Shown in pieces: positions 49,836 to 56,853 of a stretch of 56,853 nt of DNA. This DNA comes from Pseudomonadota bacterium (GTDB lineage Bacteria > Pseudomonadota > Gammaproteobacteria > Xanthomonadales > Xanthomonadaceae). The stretch lies in contig JAUMYP010000002.1 of assembly GCA_030528565.1 (NCBI GenBank), forward strand, positions 1-56,853, written 5' to 3'. A program made the translations under genes and the position numbers. Each line of letters begins with the position of its first letter. The stretch's first letter is position 1. The notes beneath the pieces are model-generated. The model was given only the letters and a program-made list of their open reading frames with translations, was not told where the DNA came from and did no database searches.

Positions 49836-50600
49836 ATGAGCGATACCGCATTTTTACTGATTTCACTGCGCCCGCGTGGCGGGCATGCCGCGCTGCGGCG
49901 CGCCGCCAGGCGTCATGGCGGGCAGGTTCTGGCGCTCTCCCCCTGGCAGATTGAACAACTGGCCGATGCCGATGCCCGTGCAGCACTTGTCCGGGCAATG
50001 GCCTGCCCGCAGGTGATTTTTACAAGTCCTGCCGCCGTCAAGGCCGCTGCGGCGCTGGCGGCGTTCAGCCTGCCCTGCCGGACGCAATGCCTGGCCGTGG
50101 GCGAGGGTACGCGCCGCGCACTAGCGCGCGCTGGCATGCAAGAGGCCATCGCCCCGGCACGGATGGACAGCGAAGGCTTGCTGGCACTGCCCGCGCTTGC
50201 CCGGCTGCCCGCAGGCGCAGAAGTCGGGCTTGTCACCGCGCCCGGTGGCCGTGGCGAAATCCTGCGCCGCCTGCAGGCGCGCGGCATCTGTGTACAGCGC
50301 GCCAATGTTTACCGGCGCAAACCGCTGCCGCTGTCCGCGCGCGAGCACGCACGCCTTGCCCAAAGCCTGAGCGCAGACAGGCCGCTATATCTGGCGCTCT
50401 CCAGTGGTGAGGCGTTTGCACACATTCTTGCCCTGCTGCCCGATACACTCTTGCCCGCATTGCGCGAGAAAACCGGCATCATCGCCGCCAGCCCGCGCCT
50501 TGCCGCACTTGCCCGCCAGCAAGGCTTCCATGTCCACGCAGTGGCCGCCAGCGCCCGCCCCGGCGACTTGCTTACTGCGCTCCAACATCCGGAAATTTGA
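49836..50600 (+). CDS. hemD: uroporphyrinogen-III synthase
   Basis: 254-aa two-domain HemD that cyclises hydroxymethylbilane to uroporphyrinogen III. Signature blocks: LLISLRPRGGHAALR, VIFTSPAAVKAAAA, CLAVGEGTRRALARAG, VGLVTAPGGRGEILRRLQARG, VYRRKP and YLALSSGEAFAHIL. Poor conservation is normal for the family. The ATG at 49836 (M-S-D-T-A) starts the first strand; its TGA overlaps the polA ATG (TGATG), so the two are translationally coupled. hemC is not adjacent, unlike in enterics. Confidence 0.9.
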   Translation: MSDTAFLLISLRPRGGHAALRRAARRHGGQVLALSPWQIEQLADADARAALVRAMACPQVIFTSPAAVKAAAALAAFSLPCRTQCLAVGEGTRRALARAGMQEAIAPARMDSEGLLALPALARLPAGAEVGLVTAPGGRGEILRRLQARGICVQRANVYRRKPLPLSAREHARLAQSLSADRPLYLALSSGEAFAHILALLPDTLLPALREKTGIIAASPRLAALARQQGFHVHAVAASARPGDLLTALQHPEI

Positions 50601-53350
50601 TGAAAAAACTGGTTCTGATTGATGGCTCGTCCTATCTGTATCGCGCCTTCCATGCCCTGCCGCCGCTGAGCAATGCCGCAGGCGAGCCGACCGGCGCGCT
50701 GTTTGGCGTGGTCAATATGCTGCGCGCCCATATCAAGGAAGCGCCTGATTACATCGCCTTCGTGATGGATGCGCCCGGGCCGACCTTCCGCGATGCGCTG
50801 GATGCCCAGTACAAGGCCAACCGCCCGCCGATGCCGGATGATTTGCGTGCGCAAATCGAGCCGCTGATGGCGATTGTCACCGCGCTGGGGCTGCCGATTC
50901 TGCGCCAGGGCGGGGTCGAGGCCGATGATGTCATCGGCACACTGGCGCAGCAGGCCGCCGAAGCTGGCGTACAGGTCATCATTTCCACCGGCGACAAGGA
51001 CATGGCGCAACTGGTACGCCCCGGCGTGGCGCTGGTCAACACCATGACTGGCAGCCGCCTGGACAGCCACGAGGCGGTGATGGAAAAGTTCGGCGTGCCG
51101 CCCGAGCGCATCGTCGATTACCTGTCGCTGATGGGCGACAAGGTGGACAATATCCCCGGCGTGGACAAATGCGGGCCGAAAACCGCCGCCAAATGGCTGG
51201 CCGAATACGGCTCGCTCGATGGCGTCATCGAAAACGCCGACAAAATCAAGGGCAAAGTCGGCGACAACCTGCGCGCCGTGCTCGCGCGGCTGCCGCTGAA
51301 CCGTACGCTCGCCACCATCCGCACTGACGTGGAACTGCCACAGCGTTTTGACGCGCTCACCCCGGACGCAGACGATGAGGCCGCACTGCGCGCCCTGTAT
51401 AGCCGCTATGGCTTCAACCAGGCGCTAAGAGAGCTGGATGGCGCCAGCCCTGCCGACAGCGGCAAGCCTGCCTCCCCCGCGCGCGGTCATGTACGTGTAC
51501 CGACAGAAAAAGCCACAAGCGCCATTGACCCGGCGCTCAGCGTGGCAGGGCAATACCAGACGGTGCTTGACCGCGCCGAGCTGGATGCCTGGCTTGCCAG
51601 ACTGGCGCGCGCGGAGTGTTTTGCCTTCGATACCGAAACCGACAGTCTGGACGCCATGCGCGCCAATCTGGTCGGCATCAGCCTGGCTACCACGGTGGGC
51701 GAAGCCTGCTATATCCCGCTGGCGCACCAATATCCCGGTGCGCCGCCGCAACTGCCGATGAGTGAAGTGCTGGATGCGCTGCGGCCGTTCTTTGCCGATG
51801 CCGATAAGCCCAAAATCGCCCAGAACGGCAAATACGACCTGCATGTGCTGCGCCGCCACGGCGTTGAGCTGGCAGGTCTTGCCGATGACAGCCTGCTGCA
51901 AAGTTTCGTGCTCGATTCCACCCAGCGGCACGATATGGACAGCCTTGCCAAACGGCTGCTGGGCATCGACACCATTGCCTACAGCGATGTGGCTGGCAAG
52001 GGCGCCAAGCAAATCTCGTTTGCCGAAGTGCCGCTGGATGCAGCCACCCGTTACGCTGCCGAAGATGCCGACATCACCCTGCGGCTTGCACAGGCGCAGG
52101 CCGCACAACTGGCCCAAGCACCTGCGCTTGCCAGAGTCTACCGGGAAATCGAAATGCCGCTGCTGCCGGTGCTCGCGCGTGTCGAAGCCCATGGCGTACT
52201 GATTGACAGCGAGGAATTGCGCCGGCAATCGGCCGACCTTGGCCGCCGCATGCTCGATGCCCAGCAGCGCGCCACGGAAATCGCCGGACGCAGCCTGAAT
52301 ATGGATTCGCCCAAGCAAATCGGCGCGCTGCTGTATGACGAGCTGAAGCTGCCGGTACTGGTGAAAACCCCGGGCGGCGCGCCCTCCACCAACGAAGAAG
52401 CCCTGGAGGCCATTGCCGATGCCCACGAGCTGCCGCGCATCATTCTGGAATATCGCGCGCTCACCAAGCTGCGCAATACCTATACCGACAAGCTGCCGGG
52501 CATGCTTAACCCGGATACCGGCCGGGTGCATACCAGCTATAACCAGGCTGGCGCCGCCACCGGGCGGCTGGCCTCCTCCGACCCCAACCTGCAAAACATC
52601 CCGATTCGCAGCGAGGATGGCCGCCGCATCCGCCGCGCCTTCATCGCCGCCCCCGGCTGCCAGCTGCTGGCCTGCGACTATTCGCAAATCGAACTGCGCA
52701 TCATGGCGCACCTGTCCGAAGACCCGGCGCTGATTGCCGCCTTTGAAAAAGGCGCGGACATCCACCGCGCCACCGCCGCCGAAGTGTTCGGCAAAGCCAT
52801 TGATGCGGTCGACAGCGATGAACGCCGCGCTGCCAAGGCCATCAACTTCGGCCTGATTTATGGCATGAGCGCCTTCGGGCTGGCACGCCAGCTGGGCGTG
52901 CCACGCGGACAGGCGCAGGACTATATCGCACTGTATTTCAGCCGCTATCCCGGCGTGCACGCATACATGGAGCGCACCCGCGAACAGGCGCGCGGCCAGG
53001 GCTTTGTGGAAACCGTGTTTGGCCGCCGCCTGTATCTGCCGTATATCCACTCACGCAACCAGGCACAGCGCGCCGGCGCCGAGCGCGCCGCCATCAACGC
53101 ACCGATGCAGGGCACGGCAGCGGACATCATCAAACGCGCAATGATTGCAATCGACGACTGGCTGCAAGGCCAGGCGCAGCGTGCACGGATGATCATGCAG
53201 GTGCATGACGAACTGGTATTCGAGGTGGAAAATGACTTCCTGCCCGAACTGACCGCCGAGGTCAGCCGCCGGATGAGCGCCGCAGCCCAGCTGCGCGTAC
53301 CGCTGGTTGTGGACTGCGGCAGCGGACAAAACTGGGACGAAGCTCACTAA
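50600..53350 (+). CDS. polA: DNA polymerase I
   Basis: 916-aa enzyme with all three activities. N-terminal 5' nuclease: LIDGSSYLYRAFHALP, GVEADDVIGTLA, DKDMAQLV, GVDKCGPKTAAKWL. The proofreading domain is intact (FDTETDSLDAM, NGKYDLHVLRRHG, YAAEDADITLRL). Polymerase: motif A CDYSQIELRIMAHL, motif B RRAAKAINFGLIYGMSAFG, motif C MQVHDELVFEVE. Start ATG 50600 overlaps the hemD stop. Directly after its stop lie a 22-bp palindrome and a C-rich sRNA-like element. Confidence 0.98.
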   Translation: MKKLVLIDGSSYLYRAFHALPPLSNAAGEPTGALFGVVNMLRAHIKEAPDYIAFVMDAPGPTFRDALDAQYKANRPPMPDDLRAQIEPLMAIVTALGLPILRQGGVEADDVIGTLAQQAAEAGVQVIISTGDKDMAQLVRPGVALVNTMTGSRLDSHEAVMEKFGVPPERIVDYLSLMGDKVDNIPGVDKCGPKTAAKWLAEYGSLDGVIENADKIKGKVGDNLRAVLARLPLNRTLATIRTDVELPQRFDALTPDADDEAALRALYSRYGFNQALRELDGASPADSGKPASPARGHVRVPTEKATSAIDPALSVAGQYQTVLDRAELDAWLARLARAECFAFDTETDSLDAMRANLVGISLATTVGEACYIPLAHQYPGAPPQLPMSEVLDALRPFFADADKPKIAQNGKYDLHVLRRHGVELAGLADDSLLQSFVLDSTQRHDMDSLAKRLLGIDTIAYSDVAGKGAKQISFAEVPLDAATRYAAEDADITLRLAQAQAAQLAQAPALARVYREIEMPLLPVLARVEAHGVLIDSEELRRQSADLGRRMLDAQQRATEIAGRSLNMDSPKQIGALLYDELKLPVLVKTPGGAPSTNEEALEAIADAHELPRIILEYRALTKLRNTYTDKLPGMLNPDTGRVHTSYNQAGAATGRLASSDPNLQNIPIRSEDGRRIRRAFIAAPGCQLLACDYSQIELRIMAHLSEDPALIAAFEKGADIHRATAAEVFGKAIDAVDSDERRAAKAINFGLIYGMSAFGLARQLGVPRGQAQDYIALYFSRYPGVHAYMERTREQARGQGFVETVFGRRLYLPYIHSRNQAQRAGAERAAINAPMQGTAADIIKRAMIAIDDWLQGQAQRARMIMQVHDELVFEVENDFLPELTAEVSRRMSAAAQLRVPLVVDCGSGQNWDEAH

Positions 53351-53353
53351 TTA

Positions 53354-53375
53354 ATTATTTGGACATCCAAATAAT
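53354..53375. promoter_or_regulatory. 22-bp perfect palindrome downstream of polA
   Basis: Arms ATTATTTGGA (53354-53363) and TCCAAATAAT (53366-53375) with a 2-nt spacer, beginning 3 nt after the polA stop. AT-rich in a GC-rich genome, symmetric and without a T-run, so more like an operator than a terminator. It lies about 45-50 bp upstream of the predicted sRNA and about 250 bp upstream of metF; either could be its target. Confidence 0.55.
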
Positions 53376-53420
53376 GATTTTTGAACGCTTGGGTTCAGCT
53401 ATTGTGCAGCTCTGCAGTGA

Positions 53421-53551
53421 TTAAATCCCTCCCGTCAGATGCAATGTCTGACATTGATCACTCCCTCCCCTGGAGCTGATCTTCAAGACGGCACTTCTCC
53501 CTGGTGCCGTTTCCCCCTTGCCCCGCCGGCCCCCCTCCGGCGGGGTTTTTT
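53421..53551 (+). ncRNA. C-rich three-hairpin small RNA, sX13-like
   Basis: The gap between polA and metF holds a compact folded region: an unpaired CCCTCCC (53427-53433), hairpin 1 with arms GTCAGA/TCTGAC (53434-53452), unpaired CTCCCTCCCC (53461-53470), hairpin 2 ACGGCAC/GTGCCGT with a TCCC-containing loop (53488-53510), and hairpin 3, a terminator with a C-rich loop (53521-53545) plus T6. The Xanthomonas sRNA sX13, as I recall, is located next to polA, is of about this size and has C-rich motifs in its loops that pair with G-rich ribosome-binding sites. The 5' end is uncertain (53405-53430). An alternative is an attenuator-like metF leader. Confidence 0.62.
53521..53551 (+). terminator. 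rho-independent terminator (3' end of sRNA-like element)
   Basis: Perfect 9-bp GC stem CCCCGCCGG (53521-53529) / CCGGCGGGG (53537-53545), 7-nt C-rich loop, TTTTTT (53546-53551). It terminates the sRNA-like transcript or any read-through from polA. It lies 77 bp before the metF ATG, so metF needs its own promoter beyond it. Confidence 0.88.
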
Positions 53552-53628
53552 AATGCCTGGAGGGCGGAAACCGCATTCATCTTGATAAAGAGATAGAATT
53601 TGCGCCCTGTCAATTGAAGGCCGCTGCG

Positions 53629-54453
53629 ATGCTCCCCATCAGCTTTGAAATCTATCCCCCCAAAAACGATGCGCAGCACGCCCAACTGCAACGCACCCTG
53701 GAAAAACTCAAGGCATACCGGCCACAATTCATCTCCTGCACCTATGGCGCAGGCGGCTCCAGCCGCGAACACACTATCGAAACCGTGCAGCTCCTGAGCA
53801 GCGAGCATGGGCTGGAGGGCGTACCGCACCTGACCTGCATCGGCAGCACCCGCGAGGAAATCATCGCGCTGCTGGCGCACTATCAGCAGCAAGGCGTGCG
53901 CCGTATCGTCGCGCTGCGCGGCGACATGCCTTCGGGCATGCTGGACCCGGGCGAGCTGCGCCATGCCAGCGACCTGGTGGCGCTTATCCGCGACGCATTT
54001 GGCCAGCACTTCCATATCGAAGTCGCCGCCTATCCGGAAACCCACCCGCAGGCCCGCGACGCACTGGCCGATATCGGAAACTTCAAGCGCAAGGTCGATG
54101 CCGGTGCCGACAGCGCCATCACCCAATACTTTTACAATGCCGATGCCTATTTCCGCTTTGTCGATGATATCCGCGCCCTTGGCGTGGAAGTGCCAGTGGT
54201 GCCCGGCATCATGCCGATTTCCAACTTCAGCCAGTTGCAGCGGTTTTCTGAAAGCTGCGGCGCGGAAATCCCGCGCTGGGTGGCGCAGCGGATGCGCGCC
54301 TTCGGGGATGATAGCGGCGCAATCCGCGAGTTCGCCGCCGACCTTGTTGCCACACTTTGCCAGCGTCTGCTTGCCGGTGGCGCACCGGCGCTGCACTTCT
54401 ATACCTTGAATCTTGCCCGCCCGGTGAGCAATATTTTGAAGCGTTTGCAGTAA
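53629..54453 (+). CDS. metF: methylenetetrahydrofolate reductase
   Basis: 274-aa flavoprotein that reduces 5,10-methylene-THF to 5-methyl-THF for methionine synthesis. N-terminal ISFEIYPPK (the SFEF/Y-PPK motif with the catalytic Glu), VTYGAGGS-type block CTYGAGGSSREHTI, LTCIGSTREEI, ALRGDMPSG, AYPETHPQA, AGADSAITQYFYNADAYF and PVVPGIMPI. Start at 53629 (M-L-P-I-S); the TTG in frame at 53614 is not used. Ribosome-binding site GAAGG precedes it. Confidence 0.96.
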   Translation: MLPISFEIYPPKNDAQHAQLQRTLEKLKAYRPQFISCTYGAGGSSREHTIETVQLLSSEHGLEGVPHLTCIGSTREEIIALLAHYQQQGVRRIVALRGDMPSGMLDPGELRHASDLVALIRDAFGQHFHIEVAAYPETHPQARDALADIGNFKRKVDAGADSAITQYFYNADAYFRFVDDIRALGVEVPVVPGIMPISNFSQLQRFSESCGAEIPRWVAQRMRAFGDDSGAIREFAADLVATLCQRLLAGGAPALHFYTLNLARPVSNILKRLQ

Positions 54454-54465
54454 ATTGCCGGAGTG

Positions 54466-55041
54466 ATGACCCGACTTGCCGTAGTTTTGCTTCTCGCTTT
54501 CGCCTTTGCAGCCGATGCGCAAACCATCCGCCGCTGCACGGCAGCCGACGGCACGCTGGTGCTGACCGACAAGCCCTGCCAGTCCATCGGTGCGACTGAG
54601 CGCATCCCGCGGCCTATGCCGAATATGCAGCCGCGACATGCCCGTACCGCCCTGCGCCCCGGCAAGCCGCCGCCGCTGCGGGATAGCTGCATCCGCAATC
54701 TGGAGGAACTGCGTGGTGAAGTCGCTGCCGCCATCGAGGTCAAGGACGCCAACCGCCTTGGCGGCGTCTATCACTGGCCGGGACAAAACCGCCACAGCGG
54801 CGAAGCCATCCTGCAACGGCTGGAGAGCATCGTGCAACGCCCGCTGATTGATGTCATTGCCGTGGACGGTGGTGAGCCAGAGCCGCAATGGCAGGAAAAC
54901 GCCGAAGGCGAACTGGTTCCGGTAACCGCCAGGCGCCGCGCCGCCACCGGCCTGCGCGTATTGCAGTCCAATGGCTTTGGCACCTCCTCGGTGACCTTCG
55001 GCCTGCGCCGCCATATGGGCTGCCTGTGGATCAGCCTGTAG
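54466..55041 (+). CDS. DUF4124-type exported protein
   Basis: 191-aa secreted protein with signal peptide MTRLAVVLLLAFAFAADA and an N-terminal DUF4124-like motif QTIRRCTAADGTLVLTDKPC (C-x(n)-D-G-x-x-x-x-x-D-x-P-C). A Pro/Arg-rich linker is followed by a C-terminal region with one more Cys pair (DSCIRNLEEL and MGCLWISL). Xanthomonads have many DUF4124 proteins of unknown function. The ATG at 54466 is 12 bp after the metF stop, next to a GGAG, so it is probably cotranscribed with metF. Confidence 0.82.
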   Translation: MTRLAVVLLLAFAFAADAQTIRRCTAADGTLVLTDKPCQSIGATERIPRPMPNMQPRHARTALRPGKPPPLRDSCIRNLEELRGEVAAAIEVKDANRLGGVYHWPGQNRHSGEAILQRLESIVQRPLIDVIAVDGGEPEPQWQENAEGELVPVTARRRAATGLRVLQSNGFGTSSVTFGLRRHMGCLWISL

Positions 55042-55101
55042 CGGTATTTGCCGCCCTGAGCATTGCAGGCGAAAATGCGCCTCCACTCACAGGAGCTGCT
55101 T

Positions 55102-56013
55102 ATGAATTATCCCGACTGGATCTGGCACAACGGTCAAATCAAGCCCTGGGCTGAAGCCACCACGCATGTGATGGCGCATGCCCTGCACTATGGTTCTTCG
55201 GTGTTTGAAGGCATCCGCAGCTATGACACCCCCAAAGGCCCGGCCATTTTCCGGCTGAGCGACCACAACAAGCGGCTGTTTGCCTCGGCGCGCATCTATG
55301 ACATGCCGATGCCCTACTCGCTGGAAGAAATCAACGCCGCCTGCCGCGAGGTACTGAAAAAGAACGGCTTCACCACCGCCTATTTGCGTCCGTTCGCCTT
55401 CCGTGGGCTGGGCGGCTTTGGCTTGTCGGCCGATACCCCGGTGGAGATGTCGGTGGCAGCCTGGAAGATGGGCGCCTATCTGGGTGAAGGCGTGCTGGAA
55501 AACGGCATTGATGCCTGTGTTTCCAGCTGGCAGCGGTTCGCCCCGAATACCATCCCGGCAGGCGCCAAGGCCGGCGGCAATTACCTTTCCGGGCAACTGG
55601 TGGCACGCGAGGCTCGTCGCCTGGGCTTTGGCGAAGGCATTGCGCTGGCCTCCACCGGCCTGCTCAGCGAGGGCGCTGGCGAAAACCTGTTCCTGGTATT
55701 CAATGGCGAGCTGCACACCACGCCGGTCAGTGCCGCACTTTTGAACGGCATCACCCGCAATACCATCATCACCCTGGCGCAGAAAGCAGGCATCAAGGTG
55801 GTGGAGCGCGACCTGCCGCGCGAATACCTGTACTTGTGTGATGAGCTGTTCATGTGCGGCACCGCTGCGGAAATCACGCCGATTCGCTCGGTCGATGGCC
55901 GCGTGATTGGCGAAGGCGTGGCCGGCCCCATCACCCGGCAGATGCAAAAACTGTTCTTCGGCCTGTTCGATGGCAGCACGCCAGACGAGCACGGCTGGCT
56001 GGAATATATTTGA
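55102..56013 (+). CDS. ilvE: branched-chain amino acid aminotransferase
   Basis: 303-aa PLP fold type IV transaminase for Val, Leu and Ile. HALHYGSSVFEGIRSY, YLRPFAFRGLGGFGL, the PLP Lys156 in TIPAGAKAGGNYLS, GFGEGIALASTGLLSEGAGENLF (in parts), NGITRNTIITLA and ELFMCGTAAEITPIRSVDGR. Start ATG 55102 preceded by AGGAG. Length as usual for IlvE. A terminator follows at 56035. Confidence 0.96.
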   Translation: MNYPDWIWHNGQIKPWAEATTHVMAHALHYGSSVFEGIRSYDTPKGPAIFRLSDHNKRLFASARIYDMPMPYSLEEINAACREVLKKNGFTTAYLRPFAFRGLGGFGLSADTPVEMSVAAWKMGAYLGEGVLENGIDACVSSWQRFAPNTIPAGAKAGGNYLSGQLVAREARRLGFGEGIALASTGLLSEGAGENLFLVFNGELHTTPVSAALLNGITRNTIITLAQKAGIKVVERDLPREYLYLCDELFMCGTAAEITPIRSVDGRVIGEGVAGPITRQMQKLFFGLFDGSTPDEHGWLEYI

Positions 56014-56034
56014 GCCGCATCCCCATCCCCAAGC

Positions 56035-56062
56035 AAACCCCGCGCAACAACGCGGGGTTTTT
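56035..56062 (+). terminator. terminator after ilvE
   Basis: Perfect 10-bp stem AAACCCCGCG (56035-56044) / CGCGGGGTTT (56051-56060), 6-nt loop, continuing TT. It works for ilvE on the plus strand; the minus-strand reading has A/T runs on both sides and may also end the homoserine dehydrogenase transcript. Confidence 0.85.
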
Positions 56063-56078
56063 GCAAAAACCGATTCAG

Positions 56079-56853
56079 TCAGCTGCCGATGGCTTGCAAT
56101 ACATCATCCAGCAAGGCGGCGGCGGTGACTTCTGCGCCCGCGCCTGCGCCCTGGATAACCAGGGGTTGTGCGTGGTAGCGGTCGCTCCAGATGGCGACGC
56201 GGTTGTCGGTGCCCGCGCCCTGCGCCAGCGGGTGGCTGGCAGGCAGTGACTCCAGGCCGACGCTGGCCGTGCCGTTTTCAAAACGGGCGATGAATTTCAG
56301 CACTTCGCCGCGCGCATGGCTGGCCTGGAATCGCTCAGCCAGCGCAGCATCCATTTGCGGCAGGGCATTGTCCAGTTGCAGCAGTGGCAATGCGGCCAGC
56401 GATTGTGGCACCAGTGACTGCACATTGACCGCTTCAGCCTCCAAGTTGAACCCGGCGCTGCGGCAGAGAATCAGCAATTTGCGGCGCACATCCTCGCCGG
56501 AGAGGTCATCGCGCGGGTCAGGCTCGGTATAGCCTTGCTCACGGGCGCGGCGCAGCAGCGCGGAGAACGGCTGGCTACCATCAAACTGATTGAACAGCCA
56601 GGCCAGCGAGCCGGACAGCACGCCGGCGATGGCATGGATGGCATCACCGCCCTGGCGAAGGCGACGGATTTCCCGAATCAGGGGCAGCCCCGCGCCCACA
56701 GTGGCGCTGTCGCCGTAATGGCGACCGGGCAGCTTGCGCGCAGCATCAATCGCCTGCCAGCGGGCAAGTGCTGCGCCCTGCCCCAGCTTGCAGGCGGTGA
56801 CGACCACGGCACCGGCCTCAAGCCACTGCGCATGGCAAGCCGCAACATCATCA
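56079..56853 (-). CDS. thrA: homoserine dehydrogenase domain, ThrA-type (5' end cut off by window)
   Basis: 258 codons of the C-terminal part; the frame stays open to the right edge, so the gene continues outside. Conserved homoserine dehydrogenase text: VVTACKLGQG, KLPGRHYGDSATVGAGLPLI (in parts), GVLSGSLAWLFNQFDG, GYTEPDPRDDLSGEDVRRKLLIL and a C-terminal GAGAGAEVTAAALLDDVL. This family reduces aspartate semialdehyde to homoserine for Thr and Met. The EPDPRDDLSG-x-DV-x-RK block and the C-terminal location fit the bifunctional aspartokinase-homoserine dehydrogenase of Xanthomonads, but the kinase half is not visible. It converges with ilvE. Confidence 0.85.
   Translation of the reverse strand, partial: DDVAACHAQWLEAGAVVVTACKLGQGAALARWQAIDAARKLPGRHYGDSATVGAGLPLIREIRRLRQGGDAIHAIAGVLSGSLAWLFNQFDGSQPFSALLRRAREQGYTEPDPRDDLSGEDVRRKLLILCRSAGFNLEAEAVNVQSLVPQSLAALPLLQLDNALPQMDAALAERFQASHARGEVLKFIARFENGTASVGLESLPASHPLAQGAGTDNRVAIWSDRYHAQPLVIQGAGAGAEVTAAALLDDVLQAIGS

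Noticed and set aside
51425-53050. 541-codon frame opposite polA
   Set aside because: Antisense to conserved polymerase and proofreading motifs; no start-site or domain support.
53376-53628. SAH or SAM riboswitch in front of metF
   Set aside because: The folded region ends in a terminator 77 bp before metF and I could not recognise the conserved core of either riboswitch; a C-rich sRNA fits better.
53458-55086. 542-codon minus-strand frame across metF and the DUF4124 gene
   Set aside because: Spans two well-supported plus-strand genes and the sRNA terminator; no family features.

Overview
The window looks like a chromosomal segment of a gammaproteobacterium of the order Lysobacterales (Xanthomonadales), probably near the Xanthomonadaceae. 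The evidence is gene content and order: a PepSY-PhoP-PhoQ unit, the EngB / cytochrome c4 / DsbA / lipoprotein DsbA / EEP-nuclease run, SecA-DciA-LpxC, YibN-SecB-GpsA, and a C-rich sRNA-like element directly after polA that resembles the Xanthomonas sRNA sX13. The backbone is GC-rich (about 60% or more by eye), and long antisense open frames are therefore common and meaningless. I see no transposase, integrase, rRNA or CRISPR array. The exact genus cannot be fixed from this sequence.

Layout: 0-13.8 kb is housekeeping: dusB, a membrane hydrolase, tRNA-Thr, a SPOR protein, coaX, birA, PhoPQ with a PepSY partner, dusA, tRNA-Asn, an orphan pseudopilin, uvrB, small secreted proteins and a HAD phosphatase. 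13.84-22.75 kb is an accessory island. It has a leftward regulator gene containing an 11-bp homopolymer and, facing it across a perfect 9+2+9 palindrome, a rightward run of nine genes. These encode a four-TM protein with a large periplasmic loop, a TRAFAC-type GTPase, a single-pass protein with a cytoplasmic N-domain and periplasmic coiled coil, three DUF805 membrane proteins, a lipoprotein and two further exported proteins. Four of the encoded proteins end in the same C-terminal motif, I-x-G-L. The last genes are clearly AT-richer than the backbone. This is the best candidate for an undescribed system.

22.8-28.6 kb returns to core genes (secA, dciA, lpxC, gshA). 28.8-34.9 kb carries a tightly overlapping operon of the uncharacterised STM4015-STM4014-STM4013-STM4012-STM4011 families (LRR protein, ATP-grasp-like protein, sulfatase/phosphatase-superfamily hydrolase, two radical SAM proteins), flanked by two genes of unknown function.

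35.4-56.9 kb is again housekeeping: engB, a diheme cytochrome c4, two periplasmic DsbA-like oxidoreductases, an EEP hydrolase, a TauE/SafE transporter, slt, a PH-domain protein, cca, a pirin-like protein that has lost its metal ligands, YceI, a RutE-like nitroreductase, an ELM1-family protein, gpsA-secB-rhodanese, a lipoprotein, a YiiD-type thioesterase, hemD-polA, the sRNA-like element, metF, a DUF4124 protein, ilvE and the 3' part of a ThrA-type homoserine dehydrogenase running off the right edge.
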